The position numbers were made by a program, and so were the translations under genes. A stretch of DNA of 64,000 bases. It comes from Suillus spraguei. Lineage: Eukaryota; Basidiomycota; Agaricomycetes; Boletales; Suillaceae. The stretch lies in the NCBI GenBank assembly GCA_016800925.1, contig JABCPU010000316.1, forward strand, positions 1-64,000. Direction: 5' to 3'. How positions within the stretch are numbered: position 1 is the first letter of the stretch; each line of letters starts with the position of its first letter. The notes under the pieces were generated by a model. The model was given only the letters and a program-made list of their open reading frames with translations, did no database searches and was not told the origin of the DNA. Shown piece after piece: positions 1-11,945 of the stretch.

Positions 1-739
1 GGTTGTGACAACTGCTCATGTCACACTTGAAGAGTAGCATACATTGTGATGCTGTTTTTCCTCTGGCGCTCTGAGTGCATGCATCTGACATTGAGGTCGG
101 CCAATAATAGATGCATGTTCACAGCTTCTACCCAGTGGCGGCAGATATGGATGAGTACTTGGTGTTGTTTCATAAGGCAGTCAGCCAGGTGCTTTTGAGC
201 TTGACACACTTTGCATTTGGTTTGGGCTGCCTCAAGTGCAAGGTCAGAGTTATCTTCTTCCAGTTGATTGAACAAGTAGTAGGGCTTGGCTGAGTCTTGT
301 TCCTGCAGATAGTAGATATGAGTAACAAAGCAACACATTAGTATTGTGGCCCACAAAATGCATTGCTACAGGTAAGTTCTCTTCTTTCTCTGCCTCCTCC
401 TTAACAGGGTACGATCACAATGGAGAATGCGAAAGGCATGGATACCTGGAATCACCCCAGGGGGGTGATATGCCTTGAGTTGAAGAAGCATCAGAATTGT
501 GGGAATCAGAAGAAGAATAGCAGGAATGGTGAGAGGAAGGAGAATAGGTGTTTGGGAGAGAGGTGCAAGAAACATTTTTAGTATTAGGGAACATATGGAT
601 GCACAGGTAGTAGTGATATATAATATTATGATTGCATGGCTAGACTTATGATATTTTGCAAAAGCAGCATGGGAACTTGTGCATATCAATCAATATGTCA
701 ATACCTACATGTTCAAAATGCGGGAAAGTATTCATCAGG
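1..739. other. No recognisable gene
   Basis: Short open frames occur on both strands, the longest about 110 codons on the minus strand at 21-356, but none shows a family motif I recognise. The stretch lies directly upstream of a decayed Plavaka transposase and may be part of the same relic. Confidence 0.3.
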
Positions 740-1615
740 GACTCCAGCATCACTTGCCATCTAAGCCAGCCTTAGAATCTTGTCACAGTTCTGTTCATGA
801 CATTGTTGATATCTTGGAGTTTGCGGACATAGCTCCACTGCAATGATCCTGTGATCTACCTCAAACTAGTATGGGTTAGAGTCTTAATGTTGGTGATGAC
901 TCACATTCAATACTCTGGATGCCATGGATATCAACTTAGACAGCTCAGGATGGTCTCACATTTCTGGATCTTTTTGATACCAATGAACATGCAAAATACA
1001 GGAAGGAGAACCTGTTTTACCGATTTGCATTGAGGGAAGAGTGGGAGGTGACTGACTTCCTCCTGTGTTCTGCCCTTAGTATGGCAGCAATCAACAAATT
1101 TTTGCAGCTCTCTATGGTATGTATTCTTTTTTGTCCTTTACACTTCAATCATGACATTACCTTGCAGATAAAATGATTGAAGCTATTCTTTAACAATGCT
1201 AAAGATTTACGAGGTCAGGCTGAAATATTGCCAAAGGGACCAAGCTGGAAATGCCAAGTCATTCCCTCGCTTCATGGCATGAAACGTCCAATTTGACTAT
1301 TCTGGAGGGATCTGGTTGAGTGTTTGGAGAGTCTCTTCAGTAACCCCCTCTTTCATGACCAACTTGACTTCATCCCTTGTCGTGTTTACAAAACTGCAGC
1401 ACAGCTCCTGCATGTATATTCAGAATGGTTGACAGGTGACACTATTTGGAGCATCCAGGTACATGTTATGATGAACTTGCAATGTGCCTTATCTCACAAA
1501 ACTGTAGGATCAACTGCCTCAAGGCACAACAGTCCTTCGCACTGTGCTTTTATCTGACAAAACCAATATCATGATGATGACAGGTGCTATCACATACCAG
1601 ATTTCACACCCTATC
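740..1615 (+). pseudogene. Plavaka-type transposase remnant
   Basis: Broken coding blocks match the Plavaka (CACTA-related) transposases common in agaricomycetes. Visible in order are a block around 1000-1118 ending near SMAAINKFLQL, a GT-AG-like intron from about 1119, a block at 1225-1458 with LFSNPLFHDQLDF and VYSEWLTGDTIWSIQ, a short intron at about 1459-1509, and a block at 1510-1600 reading QLPQGTTVLRTVLLSDKTN. In the family these correspond to the 'CLQSLLSNPLF...YDEWLSGDHAWSIQ...LSSDKTNVSVMTG' region just before the catalytic core. In-frame stops and frameshifts occur, and the rest of the core is missing after about 1610, so this is a truncated relic. A second, much fuller Plavaka gene lies at 50-54.7 kb. 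Confidence 0.75.
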
Positions 1616-2410
1616 TCCACTATGATCTCTGGCCCTGATCTCCATATCTCCAGACCTCTGCAGCTAGCCTGCCAACCCTACCCTGCACCTGGTCCACTCT
1701 AAGCATAATCACACCCACCGTTATGTCTGGACTTTCTCTCCTCTGGCATTCTGGACACCTCCACCATACATCCAATCCTCATCCAACCCTCATTCACATC
1801 CTATCTAGATCCTGGAACTCCAGACCTCTGGATCTCCCTGTGTTCATCTCTGGACATATTCATGTGCCACATGCATTACCCCATTTAGGGTATGTCCTTG
1901 TCTCCAGCTCTCAGTTACCTCTGTCTCCATCTTGATAATCTCTTCCATACATATCTCATCTCCGAGTTCATTTAGTTATGTTCCATTGTACTTAGCAATA
2001 TGTTTCCGCATGGTTCATACATAGCATTGGACTATGCTTACTGATCTTCCATTATGCTACCTACAGTATATAAACTTGGACTTGTACTCTAGTAGACCTC
2101 AGTCTGAACATCACTTACTTACTTATTCTGCCTTCTACTTACCTTTCTACTTGTGACTTTCTACCCCCTATACTTCTCATGTTAATATAACTCTGTTACA
2201 TTCTCGCACTTGGGCTCCAGCCCTTGTAAGCTTCTGGTTCGAGCCTATGGGAGTATTCCCTAGGCCAGACCTTTGACCCTTTGTTATATTATGCTTTCCG
2301 GACTTTGTCCAAACTCCAGTCTTTATCCCTGTTTGCCTCCAGCTCTACCTATGGTAGTCTTCCTCTGTCTGTTTTTCAATGATCTTGGTACAAAACACTT
2401 ACATCATCGT
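1616..2410. other. LTR-like noncoding stretch, unproven
   Basis: The stretch is pyrimidine-rich with no coding frame. A good TATA motif (GTATATAAACTTGG) lies near 2066, followed by CT-rich leader sequence, the arrangement expected of a solo LTR or its downstream leader. No matching second LTR or target duplication was found, so the LTR reading is inference. The sequence abruptly replaces the Plavaka remnant at about 1610. Confidence 0.3.
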
Positions 2411-3298
2411 CAATAGCTCTCAATTTTTTTCATAGCATCTAGATGTATATTGAAACATTAATGTCTATCACGATTTTCGAAAAAACTGACCTACTGCACA
2501 ATGGGGTGGAATTTAAAAATGTGGTGGCTAAAGGACCGGTCCTTTATCGATAATCTATTCTGCAACACTGAGAAGATCGGGTTGACTTTCACGCGGAGTT
2601 TAATATTGCTGTAGTTGTCGTGAAGTTTAAACATATGTTTACCTTACCAAATCCTACTTTGAAACCCATTAATCAGAGAATAAAGTTGATTTCTTGAAGT
2701 GTCACCACGAAAACCGGCAGCAACACATAGATTACTGCATATCAATGATGGATTCCAGACTATCTTTGATCGTGCGAACCGATACCCCGTCATCACCGCA
2801 CCAACTCCACGATGCAGATCGGAAGTTTACACTCATCGTTGTTGACAACCTTACGGTACGAAAGTTCAACCGATAACCGAGCCACAGAGCAGGAAGGTGC
2901 TCATGAAGCGACAGATGGCCCTAGATGGTAGATATTTGCTCACACGCGGGTAGAACTTGCTTCGTGTAGATCTCCCTATCTTTGACGGCTTGTTTTTTTG
3001 GTCTGGTCATCGGTGAATTCACGAGACCCTGACATGGTAGTCATGAGACCCACAGACTGACACAATGGCACGTCGATACAATTGACCTTCCGAATTCAAG
3101 TTTGTGGCCGTGCAAATTGTTCACGACCAAACACTTACGTTCAACTCCTGTATTGATTTCCCCTTCAGTCAATTGAGGAACAGACATAACCGATATTCGA
3201 TCTTATTTCTGTGATCCGAGCGCTGGATGGTGGTATATGTGCCATCGTCATACGTTCAGCAAGTTGGCCTCTCACTCGCACCCCCATTCTCTACCAAT
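2411..3298. other. Intergenic; contains a short dispersed repeat
   Basis: No gene is recognised. About 30 bases at 2698-2728 (ACGAAAACCGGCAGCAACAC and flanks) resemble 20348-20378, downstream of the YR retroelement, so a shared repeat family is likely. Confidence 0.3.
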
Positions 3299-4997
3299 AT
3301 GACCATAGTCTTAAATGATCCCGCTTTGTGGCCCATTATTAATGCATATCGTGTTGCCAGTTGCTTTTCAGGTTCGGCGGAGAGTGTAGTCGCATGTTGA
3401 AGCTGATGTCTCAACCTATCCTTGCAGTTGCCTGCTTTGTTGGAGTGACGTATGATTGGAGTGAGCATGATAATATTAAAGAACTGCTAATATCTTACAA
3501 GTATTTTCAGCACTTACATTCGGACAAGAGGTATGTCAATGCTATGACCGGAACATCCATGTTACTCAGAATGATTTATAGGTAGAAATGATCTGGGTGA
3601 GTAGAGTTTCATGTCGCAGGATCATGCATGATAACACACTTGATTCCAGAGGCAACGCTGGTCCCTAATGACAGTTATGTACCTCGGCGTATGTGGCTTG
3701 TCTGTCGCAGTTACCACGTTATGCTGACTTGAAAGTATCCTAGGTGCGCTACCTTGGAATCTTATATACTGTGTATGTTCGAAAGGCTAAATAATAAGGG
3801 TTGTACTAATCGTCTATCTCTCATAATCAGCCTGACCATGCTGAGTATGTCTCCTTAGTGCATTCATTGTCTTTACTTCTTCTGACCAACGGCATACAGG
3901 CAATGCTACGACCGTCTCACTAACAGATACAGTAAGTATTTTATACAGATGTCTACTATTGCCTCCAAGTAACCGTGGTGCCCTTCAGGAGTGGGTGTAG
4001 TTCTTTGCTAATTTCTTGGTTCAATAATGACTGCTACGCTATACTGCCACAGATGTGAGTTTGTTTGGAGTATGTGCTACCCGGGCTGACTAAATTGTCA
4101 GGCTTTATTATGTACGCCGTACGGGAGTGTGTCAGTGTTGTGGCATTTGCTGTGTTGTGGGGTGAGCCTGGCACTTGCGAGACTTCAGTGATATTGACTT
4201 CACTGCAAGTCATCATCATCACTCGGTTGCATGCCATGTATCAGCGATCCAGAAAGATCCTGATACTGCTTGTTGTCATTTTCCTGGCTGTCACCATTTT
4301 CAACGGAGTGGCCCTCATATTGGTAATGATGCATACTTCAGGGGGTACGCTTAATTGTTGATGTAAAAAAATATGCGTCTCATTGACAAATACTAGAGGA
4401 AGCCATTTTCTCCGGCACCTATCAGTGCAGGTTCAGCAGCGCGAAAGATATCACACTTCTGTATCCCCTTAGTTGGATACTCGCGACTGTGTGGGAAGTC
4501 TTTGCAATGTGTCTGGCAGTCTGGATTGCAGTAAAACACTTTCGTGAACTGCAACAACTTTCGGCAAGGGGAATAATCGGAGACTGTTTCGCAGTGTTGA
4601 TGAAAACTCACCTGCTTTACTTTGCAAGGTGAGTTGTGTTGTGTTTATCGCTCCCTTTTTTTCCGCTCAATGATTGGATGTGGTAGCTTCGTTACTGCTT
4701 CTTGTTTCCAGCTCATTGTTTCTTTCAATCCAACGATGGTATGTCAATCTTTCACTTACCTCTGCATACGACCACGGTTCATTATTTCTATAGGATGTAT
4801 ATTCCAAAGATTACCAAATTTGTGCCGGCTTATTTCAGTTTTTGGAGGTCATGCAGATGTTTGTGCTAGGACCCCGCCTGATTCTTAGTCTTCGAGAATA
4901 CTACGCTAAGCTCGTAGTCGATTCCGATGCAGCAAGTGGTATGACCACCATTACTTTCCAGAAGCGCGTGCATGTATCGACTGGCAGTAGTGTGTAA
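3299..4997 (+). CDS. DUF6533-family multipass membrane protein
   Basis: This is an agaricomycete DUF6533 membrane protein of unknown function, split into many tiny exons. Splicing by eye gives exons 3299-3371, 3428-3460, 3511-3530, 3582-3596, 3650-3688, 3744-3772, 3831-3844, 3900-3931, an unresolved small exon, 4102-4161, 4210-4344, 4397-4628, 4687-4738 and 4794-4997. The joins recreate the family blocks YDWTLTFGQEVEMIWRQRW, MYLGVRYLGILYTVLTMLS, LHAMYQRSRKILILL and a C-terminal LEVMQMFVLGPRLILSLRE followed by a GMTTITFQ stretch. The length is about 310 residues, the usual family size, with about seven hydrophobic segments. The start ATG at 3299 gives NDPALWPIINAYRVA, a plausible family N-terminus. 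No break was found, so the gene looks intact. A host gene is likely; nothing points to a specific role. Confidence 0.85.
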
Positions 4998-5903
4998 TGC
5001 TCGGTGTTGTCTAGTGCCCTGCGAGGAGCAGGGGGATTTGCATTTATTTATTCCCACTTTTGCATGATAGCATTAATCCAAGTTGTTTAGTGATTCGGAG
5101 TAGATTTTGGAAGGAGACATAGGAATGGGGAATGCTTTCATCGTAGTATTTAGTTAAATGATAATGATCTACAGACTACTATGCTTCCTGATGATCTCTA
5201 TCTATCTATCTACATAGTGTAAGAACGGAGCGATTTCCAATTGGTGTCGACGCCATGTGCGTGCGCCACTTTGGCGCACGTCGCAGAGATTCGGAAACTT
5301 CAGGTCAGTTTGCTGCCGTGTTCTGCACAGTCCAGTAGTTGAACTTAGTATATTACCCAAATGAACAGAAATTAGAACAAAAAAAAAAAGTCAGACAATG
5401 TCGGGCACATATATATGTAGTCTGGTCAAAGTCCAAACTACAAATATAACGCGGCACGCACTTTTCCTACAAGTAACAACACCGTCCCCCACCACTACAA
5501 CCTTCATGTTCAAATACAACTCACAGAGAGATAATTAAGGCGGGGCGCCTACCATTCATATACATAATTTGAAGACAGAGACTCCGAGTCACTGCTGAAG
5601 GAACACACATGCGAATAGAATGTAGACTCGTGTTTGGCCTGAGAGATAGGCCGGCATACCGTAGACTATCCAAATCTGCAGCAGGGCTGTGCAATAGCAT
5701 GGAGTGCATGGTTGATGTAGATTCCATGGTCTGCGAAGCCCACTGAGAAGTCTAAATATAGTGCTCAAGTGAGCGATCATCGGCATCGTATCTCAATAAT
5801 TACATAAAATATTTTCCTGCTGTGAACTCTTCTCCACCCATATCCCCACTCGTACTTTTCAGTTTATCATTCCAGATAATCACCACCATCATAAGTTGGC
5901 GAC
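4998..5903. other. Intergenic, no gene seen
   Basis: There is no recognisable coding sequence. A TCTA microsatellite lies near 5200 and a perfect hairpin at 5260-5280 (listed separately). Confidence 0.5.
5260..5280. repeat. Perfect 9-bp-stem hairpin
   Basis: CGTGCGCCA, a CTT loop, then TGGCGCACG. This is an uninterrupted GC-rich inverted repeat in an otherwise AT-richer intergenic stretch. No function is assigned. Confidence 0.7.
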
Positions 5904-6105
5904 TCAGGGCGTAAGAATTAGAGCTTCGACTGGCCTCCCTTCAATGGCGACATAAGCTTCTGAAGTATACATTGAATACGGGAACAACTTCAATTCGATT
6001 CTAGTCGCTACACGTACCTCCTCCTACATCCTTGCGAGCCGAGTATGGTGCAGCGACGATATAGACTGCAAATGCTGAGAGGATGATAAGAATTTTAGCA
6101 ACCAT
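5904..6105 (-). CDS. Small secreted peptide, copy C (about 47 aa)
   Basis: This is a two-exon mini-gene. Exon 1 (6018-6105) encodes MVAKILIILSAFAVYIVAA, a textbook signal peptide with likely cleavage at or near the AA-P junction. A GT-AG intron (5960-6017) joins in phase to exon 2 (5904-5959), which ends AYVAIEGRPVEALILTP. The intron position, the DVGG sequence at the junction and the downstream AYxAI motif are shared with two further copies at 26859-27055 and 28045-28242. A conserved TATA block lies about 50-70 bp upstream. The mature product would be under 30 residues, without cysteine pairs and without a CAAX end, so it does not look like a classical mating pheromone or a cysteine-rich effector. 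I do not recognise the family. Homology between copies continues past the stop codon, so an additional exon cannot be excluded. Confidence 0.6.
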
Positions 6106-6153
6106 GTTAAAGCAACAATGGGGAGTAATTGTGGAAATTCATCATGACAAGGA

Positions 6154-6175
6154 TATCTTCCACAGATTTATATCC
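6154..6175 (-). promoter_or_regulatory. Conserved TATA block of the small-peptide genes
   Basis: GGATATAAATCTGTGGAAGA on the minus strand lies about 50-70 bp before the start codon. Near-identical blocks stand upstream of copy A (26803-26823) and copy B (27978-27998), so the promoter is conserved together with the peptide. Confidence 0.6.
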
Positions 6176-6855
6176 ACGCCCCGCCATGGGCATATTCGCT
6201 GAGTTATACATAGTTATTGATGCTCCACCCATGATACTGACTAGTATTGTGTGTACTAGTAGTACGCTCAGTAGTATAGGCCAGTCAGAAGGCTGATTAG
6301 CATCAGCTATTTTGAGCTTTAGTCTCCCCTAGACCATATACGGCACCGGGCACTACTAGTATGAAACCAGGAGGCGGTTGTTATCACTGCCTGTTTGTCC
6401 ATTTCACCTTGCGAACTGGTAGCGTGTCCTTTGATATACCTTCAACCAATGAGATTGGTATTATTGATATTACAGGTAACTTTGTATCGGGTATTTTTAG
6501 CCTTGTGCGAATTTCTAACACTGGGTTCCTTCAAGTTAGAGCATTTCCTTTCATTTCGTCAACCCTGTTTCGGACTGCTTTCATTTTGGCAACCTTGTTT
6601 TATGTAAATAGACCTCGTTTTTCCCCCTTTGCATAGTACTTATCTGTTAGGTACTATTTTCTGTATTTACGTCAAGTTCGTAGAGACTGAATCGCGGCAT
6701 GATAATATGAAGATGTTTTACCAGCACCGCGACTCACGTCAAAGTGCATGGGACTGATCCAAAGGCAAAGCGTGGTTCCGAAGGGGGACATCACAAGAAA
6801 CATTGATAAATACCAAGCAACACGCTATCAACGGTACTGACACCTAGCACCACAC
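6176..6855. other. Intergenic, no gene seen
   Basis: Open frames at 6361-6636 have no recognisable motif, start context or splice partners. I see no supported feature. Confidence 0.4.
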
Positions 6856-8879
6856 TCACGTCCGTGGAAAACACTCTCCAGCCCAATCCTTAGGCGTTAA
6901 CTCTCCCACCCTCCGTTGAAACGCCTCCAACGTGCAAAACTCTGGCGAACCCGGTAAATGTTTTCCCATCTCGGCACACATCGGCAGCACCATGTTCTTG
7001 TTCTTGTAACGCATACGGACATCTGCAAGGGGTCATGGAGGCTTGTTCTTAATACGTACTCGCATACTCACAATGCTCATCTTGTTGTCTCCAAAGTGAT
7101 GAAAGCGCGCGGAGGCCCGAGATATTAGTTTGTTGTGAAGCCGGGGTTCGTCTTCGGAAAAGCTCGAATGTCACTGATGAAGTGAATGGTGGCCACCTTG
7201 CACGTGAGAAGATCAGAATTATCAGTATGAAGACGAAAAGTAGTGGGACCGACGCACTTGTCATCGAATACATCAAATGTGCAGAGCAACGCTGCAAGCG
7301 TCGAGTCGTGGGTGGTGTGCACGAGAAGTTTTGTTGGGTCTCTGGAATTGAGTTGGGTCTTCCGTTGCATTTTTTCTGAAACATCGGCGAGGAGGCGGCC
7401 CATTCCTAATCTGCGGCCGTCTTCTGATTTGACTGATGATCAATAGAGAACTTTAGTCGAACTTTTGGTGAATGTAAAGAAACATCCTTACAAACTAGAA
7501 GACGGTAATCAATACACGTATACAGATGTAGAACACTGGACTGGGGGCTTACTGTCAAACCACTCGGCCGTTACAGCTGCTTCCTATGGATTCATAAATG
7601 AGCGGAAAATACAATGAAGAGCCTGAAATTATCGCACAATTAAAGCAACGACATTATCATCCATGAATTCTGGCGGAACTCGGAAGCCGTGAGCAGCTGC
7701 CGAGAATACCTTTAGAAAAGCACTCAGTTCAGCTGCGCCTGTCCTGTCCTAAAAACATACTGTGTCAAGGATCCCCGAAGCTCGAGGAGTTCCATCAAGG
7801 CGTAATGGCCTACCGCCTATATACTTGGAGACTTTCTTATCCAACGGTTCCAGACGTGAATTCCAAACAGCAACAGCAGCTGTGACATATCAGACAAATC
7901 TGCGGAGGAGTGGTCAAAAGTACGTGATTACCTTCAGCAAATTGTAATTCTAAGAGAGCCAGTCGCTTGCAAGCTAAGGCATTGCTGATGAGATTCTCGT
8001 CAATTGCATGGCTTAAATCAGAAGTATAATGAGTAATGAGATCGCATTTGACTTCTGTGACCTGTGCGGAAACGTACCGTACGATGATAGAGGGTATTGT
8101 ACCTGGAGCACAAGTAGATGGAGGGTATACTCCGTGGATTATGTGCTGCAGAGACTCGATCGTCCGCTCGACGTTCGTAGAGCTACGTATGTGAGTTTCA
8201 TCACGAGGCGAAGGTGAATAGATTTACCGGAAGTAAGTCAAACGCTCATCCTCGAGCTTGGTGGGAAGAAATTTCAATCTCCGGAAAGATTCGAGTAAGA
8301 TGAAATCAAGAAGCTACTCCGGGTCGGATGCTTACCTGTCTACATAGAGGTTTCGCAATGCCATCCCGAAGGAATATGTGGACTGTGCTCGGACGCGTAA
8401 GCCAAGCAATCGGGTGTCGCATAGAACCCTCTAACCTTTTTCCCGATATCTGTGAGCTCTCCCAGAAGACTATATACCGTATTGAATTATATGCATCGCA
8501 AGAAACCATGGACGCGGATCAACGTACCATAATCCCTCTGCTGTCTTGCCATGCCTGTTCTCGACAACTTTCCGATACCACAATCCATCATCTATAGCAA
8601 GACTATGTGCAGCTACGGTCTCGTGAAAACTTTTCGCAGTGTTGCACATCTGCCAGTCTGCTGGTATGGATGCTGGAGGATCCGACATGCGCACTCTGAC
8701 CGGCGTACGTTCGCCTAGAGTAGAGTATGCATGGAAGTTATCAGTGATGACGAAACTTTACGCGAACGCAAACTCAACGCACCATGCCTCACGTATACGT
8801 GCACTTGCTTTAGGTCCAACCCTTCTGGTGCGACGGGGTAGCCTTCGACGTCAAGCGGGACTGCTGGTCCGTCTTGCAT
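6856..8879 (-). CDS. Histidine acid phosphatase (branch-2 histidine phosphatase)
   Basis: This is a multi-exon gene of the histidine acid phosphatase family, closest in layout to the fungal relatives of 2-phosphoxylose phosphatase. Starting at ATG 8879, exon 1 ends in LDLKQVHVYVRHG and the next exon begins GERTPVRVRM, forming the catalytic RHGxRxP motif across an intron. Later exons give LLGELTDIG, STYSFGMALRNLYVDR, STNVERTIESLQHIIHG, ACKRLALLELQFAE, LEPLDKKVSKYIGGRPLR, GRRLGMGRLLADVSEKM, the proton-donor HD motif in LLVHTTHDSTLAALL, WPPFTSSVTFELF, and a C-terminus with MVLPMCAEMGKHLPGSPEFC and LTPKDWAGEC. All blocks are in the family order and both catalytic motifs are present, so the gene looks functional. 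It hydrolyses phosphomonoesters through a phosphohistidine intermediate; the natural substrate is unknown. No signal peptide is visible with this start, and an upstream start is possible. Confidence 0.88.
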
Positions 8880-9686
8880 TTGCTGGTTCGTTATTCTAGG
8901 TCGTCGCACTTAGAAAAGTTCGGGCTGCATTCCCACTGCATCATCGCGTCCGTGGGTTGAAAGTATCGTGGAACCTTAGCTTCGGCCCGGTCATTAATGT
9001 GCCTGGGGGTCCGGGTGGCGGTGTAGATGCTCGCTTCACGTTCCAGAATCCATACGTAATGCACAAGTAATGCACGATAATTCAGCCCCTAGTGATCTCA
9101 CTCAGTACATCGGATGGAGCAATAATGGTTAAATGACACAGCAGTGCGGCGATGTAATTCTCTGAATTTTGCTGTGATAGGATCAATGTGGCCTGTGGAC
9201 GATGAAGTTGCAGGTTGTTTTTGTATTTCGTAAACATCTGGTTGGTAGTTCAGCCCGGGGAAGATTGTTCAACGCTTGCAGTGCCATAGCATTGCACAAG
9301 GCTGTGAAGTCTTTGCGCAAGATTCTACTAGTAGAACGTACTTGTTCACGTAGGGTTTGAAACTCATTTGCTGTAATTCCCTCGATGTTTCTGTAGACCG
9401 GGAGATGCTAATACAAACAAGATTCTTATACTGGTGAGTTATGATATGACCGCCACCCATGGACAAAGAAGGACGAATCCCATCCGTTGTCGCCTGCTTA
9501 AGTAACAACATAAACAGAAGTTCAGATGTTGTACTCGACATTACGGGAGTATCTGATTCACTTTTGTTGACAGGGTTTGGTCCAGTGTTCACTGGCAAGC
9601 AGGAAGATCTGAAGTTGTTCTGGCTTGTGCGAAGTTGGAAAGGGTAACTAGCTAGCTGTGGTACATCATCTCTGCCATCAATACAC
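8880..9686. other. Intergenic between two minus-strand genes
   Basis: No recognisable gene. It holds the presumed promoter of the acid phosphatase and the 3' flank of the scramblase gene; an open frame at 9269-9600 shows no family motif. Confidence 0.4.
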
Positions 9687-11368
9687 TTACCGCATCCGAA
9701 CAACGCCCCATAAAGCAGTGGGAGAGAATGACCGAGTACCTTCACTCCCCGAGTTCCACAACGTCGAGAACCCCAATCCGTGACCGTCCGAATGTCTCGA
9801 GAAATAATCGTAATCGATGTTAACTGCCAAACATTAACATCTAACTCTATCAAATACTTGAGTTACTGACCTGCCGCCGCAAGCACGAGCTGCAATATCA
9901 ATAGTCAATGCCGTGCAAAAGAAAAGAATTAGAAAAATGATAACGCTGAAACAACCGAGATGTATTTACCGCGCGCTCGTCAAGAGTAAGGTTCCTGACT
10001 ACCGTGGGCTGCGACGTCTGATCAGAATCGGATACGTCTCGGCGCGTGGAATCGAAAGTCACGACATATTGTCCTAACAACCGCGGTACACCCCATCACA
10101 TCAGTAAGATCAGCACTTCAGCGACATAGCATGTCAGAACCTGTGTCAGTGAAAATCTGCGGAGAAGAGAAGACCGTTGAGCGCCTGAACGATATTTTGA
10201 AATGCGGAGATAGGATATAGGTATCTAACTCACCTCTCTTCCAAAGCCGCGGAATGCCCTGTTAACAGATGCAATGGGTATCCCACGCGCATCGAGCATG
10301 TTGAAGTGCCATGCCAAGAGCCCCTCATCAATCTTTGTAAATTGGGTGAATGAATCTGTCGGAGGCTCAGGCTGGGGCTCGGAGATGGTGGAAAGAATGC
10401 GCTTAGGCTGATCACTATGACACACGTTTGGGAGTCAGTGCTGACAATACAAACAAGCGATGCGTTGCATTACCGAAGAAAGAGATGGTATCGTCTTCGC
10501 CAAAGGTGCCATTCCTGCTGGACTTCTGCGAATGTGTCTAAGACGGGTTCTCCTTCTGGTGTATACTCGCGGAGGTCTTTTAGCCGTTGGACGAACATGC
10601 GTGAGTTAATCCACGCGAATGGTCGGCGAATCTGCAGGATTAGGTGAATTTACTGACACCGGGGGAGAGTGCCATAGATGTACCCAGAGAATAGGTGACC
10701 CGTGGAGGTCCATGACTAAAGCACGAAACGGACGATGCGTGCGGAAGATCTGTCTGGCAAACATCGACAAGATGCCTCGTGGCTCTTCAGCGATATAGCC
10801 AAGAGGTTCACCAGCTTCGTTTTCTAATCGAAAACAAATGTTGATTAATCGAATTATTAGATGACGCAAAATAAGACTTGAGTATCACGTACCAATAGTA
10901 TACCTATTCGACTGCTCAAAACCCATGAATATACTTAGCATTTCAAGCTTTCTATGATCATGATGAATTAACTTGACGGTCATCTATACGGTTCAATAAG
11001 AAAACACACCTTGTGACGACCAACGTATTATTATTGAGCAACAGGTGCTTTAAACCTTTCTCCGGGTTACTGGAGGGCATTCTCTGGCTCGCGTCCCAAA
11101 GCTGTGAATCATGGACAGAGGGTTGTTCCTCGTATGTAAATCGTGACGATCCAGGACCATACGTCTCATCCTGAGCAGAATCAGATAGCACAGTTTCCTG
11201 GGTGGGTTTGCGTCCTGCACTCGGAGTCCTTCCAAAGCCGGTCCTTCGGCTTGGAAATCGAGAAAGGGCATAACCTCGCTGAAAAGATTGCGTGCGGTGG
11301 AGGAGAGCGAGGCATGGGTTTGAGTTGGTGAGAGTTTGACGACTTGCTGATGCTAGTAGTCCAATCAT
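9687..11368 (-). CDS. Phospholipid scramblase, AIM25-like, mitochondrial
   Basis: The gene encodes a scramblase-family protein resembling yeast Aim25. The start at 11368 gives an Arg/Ser-rich N-terminus (MIGLLASASRQTLTNSNPCL) typical of a mitochondrial presequence. Successive exons give LEMLSIFMGFEQSNRYTI, NEAGEPLGYIAEEPRGILS, MFARQIFRTHRPFRALVMDL, RRFAWINSRMFVQRLKDL, a PEGEPVLDTFAEVQQ-like block, WHFNMLDARGIPIASVNRAF followed by RGFGREV, a TGQYVVTF block, VVRNLTLDERA, LVLAAA and NIDYDYFSRHSDGHG. All are diagnostic of the family. The proposed stop (9687-9689) overlaps a GTAAGT donor, so a further C-terminal exon is possible. The protein is expected in the mitochondrial inner membrane or matrix. 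The 5' end and promoter of this gene are also present as a degenerate copy 20 kb away (31.9-32.6 kb). Confidence 0.85.
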
Positions 11369-11945
11369 TCCGATGCGACAGTTTACCAGCTAAATGAGTT
11401 CATGGTCTGCAAGTGCTAGAGTAAGTACTGGAACGTTGAACAATCCATGCTGACTAATAACCTCGAGCCTTTGTAATTGCGCGGTTCTCACTTGAACTTA
11501 ACTCTCCAGCACTCATTTTCTATGTAGACTATCAATGGAGTCCGAGGCGGTTCAAAAGCCACGAAATAACCTACTTGGAAAGAACTCGGGATGTTTTTGA
11601 GGTTCGATAACTTACTAGCCTTCAGTGGGTCACTTGCTTAGCCTGTATGGTTGCTTAGTGCTAGTGCACTCAAATATCACCGCACAGCACTTTTAATTCG
11701 CCTTATAGTGCCAGTATTCAGCCTTGGCAATCGATGAAGAATTTTAGAACTCCCCTGGTGAGTCCCATCGGTTCAGTAGCAAATCCACATGGTCTAGTTA
11801 TTGGATGTAGAGAGGGGTAAATGGACTGCATACAAGTCAGCCATAACCTTGAACCCGAGTCAACGGTTTTGATCTTCATTTGTCTTACCTCTATCACCTA
11901 CCATCTGTCTCGGTCATCGTGCGGGAGTGGAATACCGGCCATTTA
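11250..11945. repeat. Segmental duplicate, copy 1 (scramblase 5' end plus upstream)
   Basis: About 700 bp here align by eye with 31945-32648, with many substitutions and small indels. Shared landmarks include TCAAAAGCCACGAAATAACC, GTGCACTCAAATATCA-like and GTAGCAAATCCAC. The duplicated part includes scramblase exon 1 (11256-11368) and its upstream region. Confidence 0.75.

Noticed and set aside
2220..2260. GGTTCGAGCC considered as a tRNA T-arm
   Set aside because: No A-box or pairing acceptor arms at suitable distance.
1616..2410. Solo LTR of a Ty3-type element
   Set aside because: There is a TATA-like signal, but no partner repeat, no primer-binding site and no target duplication could be shown; kept only as LTR-like.
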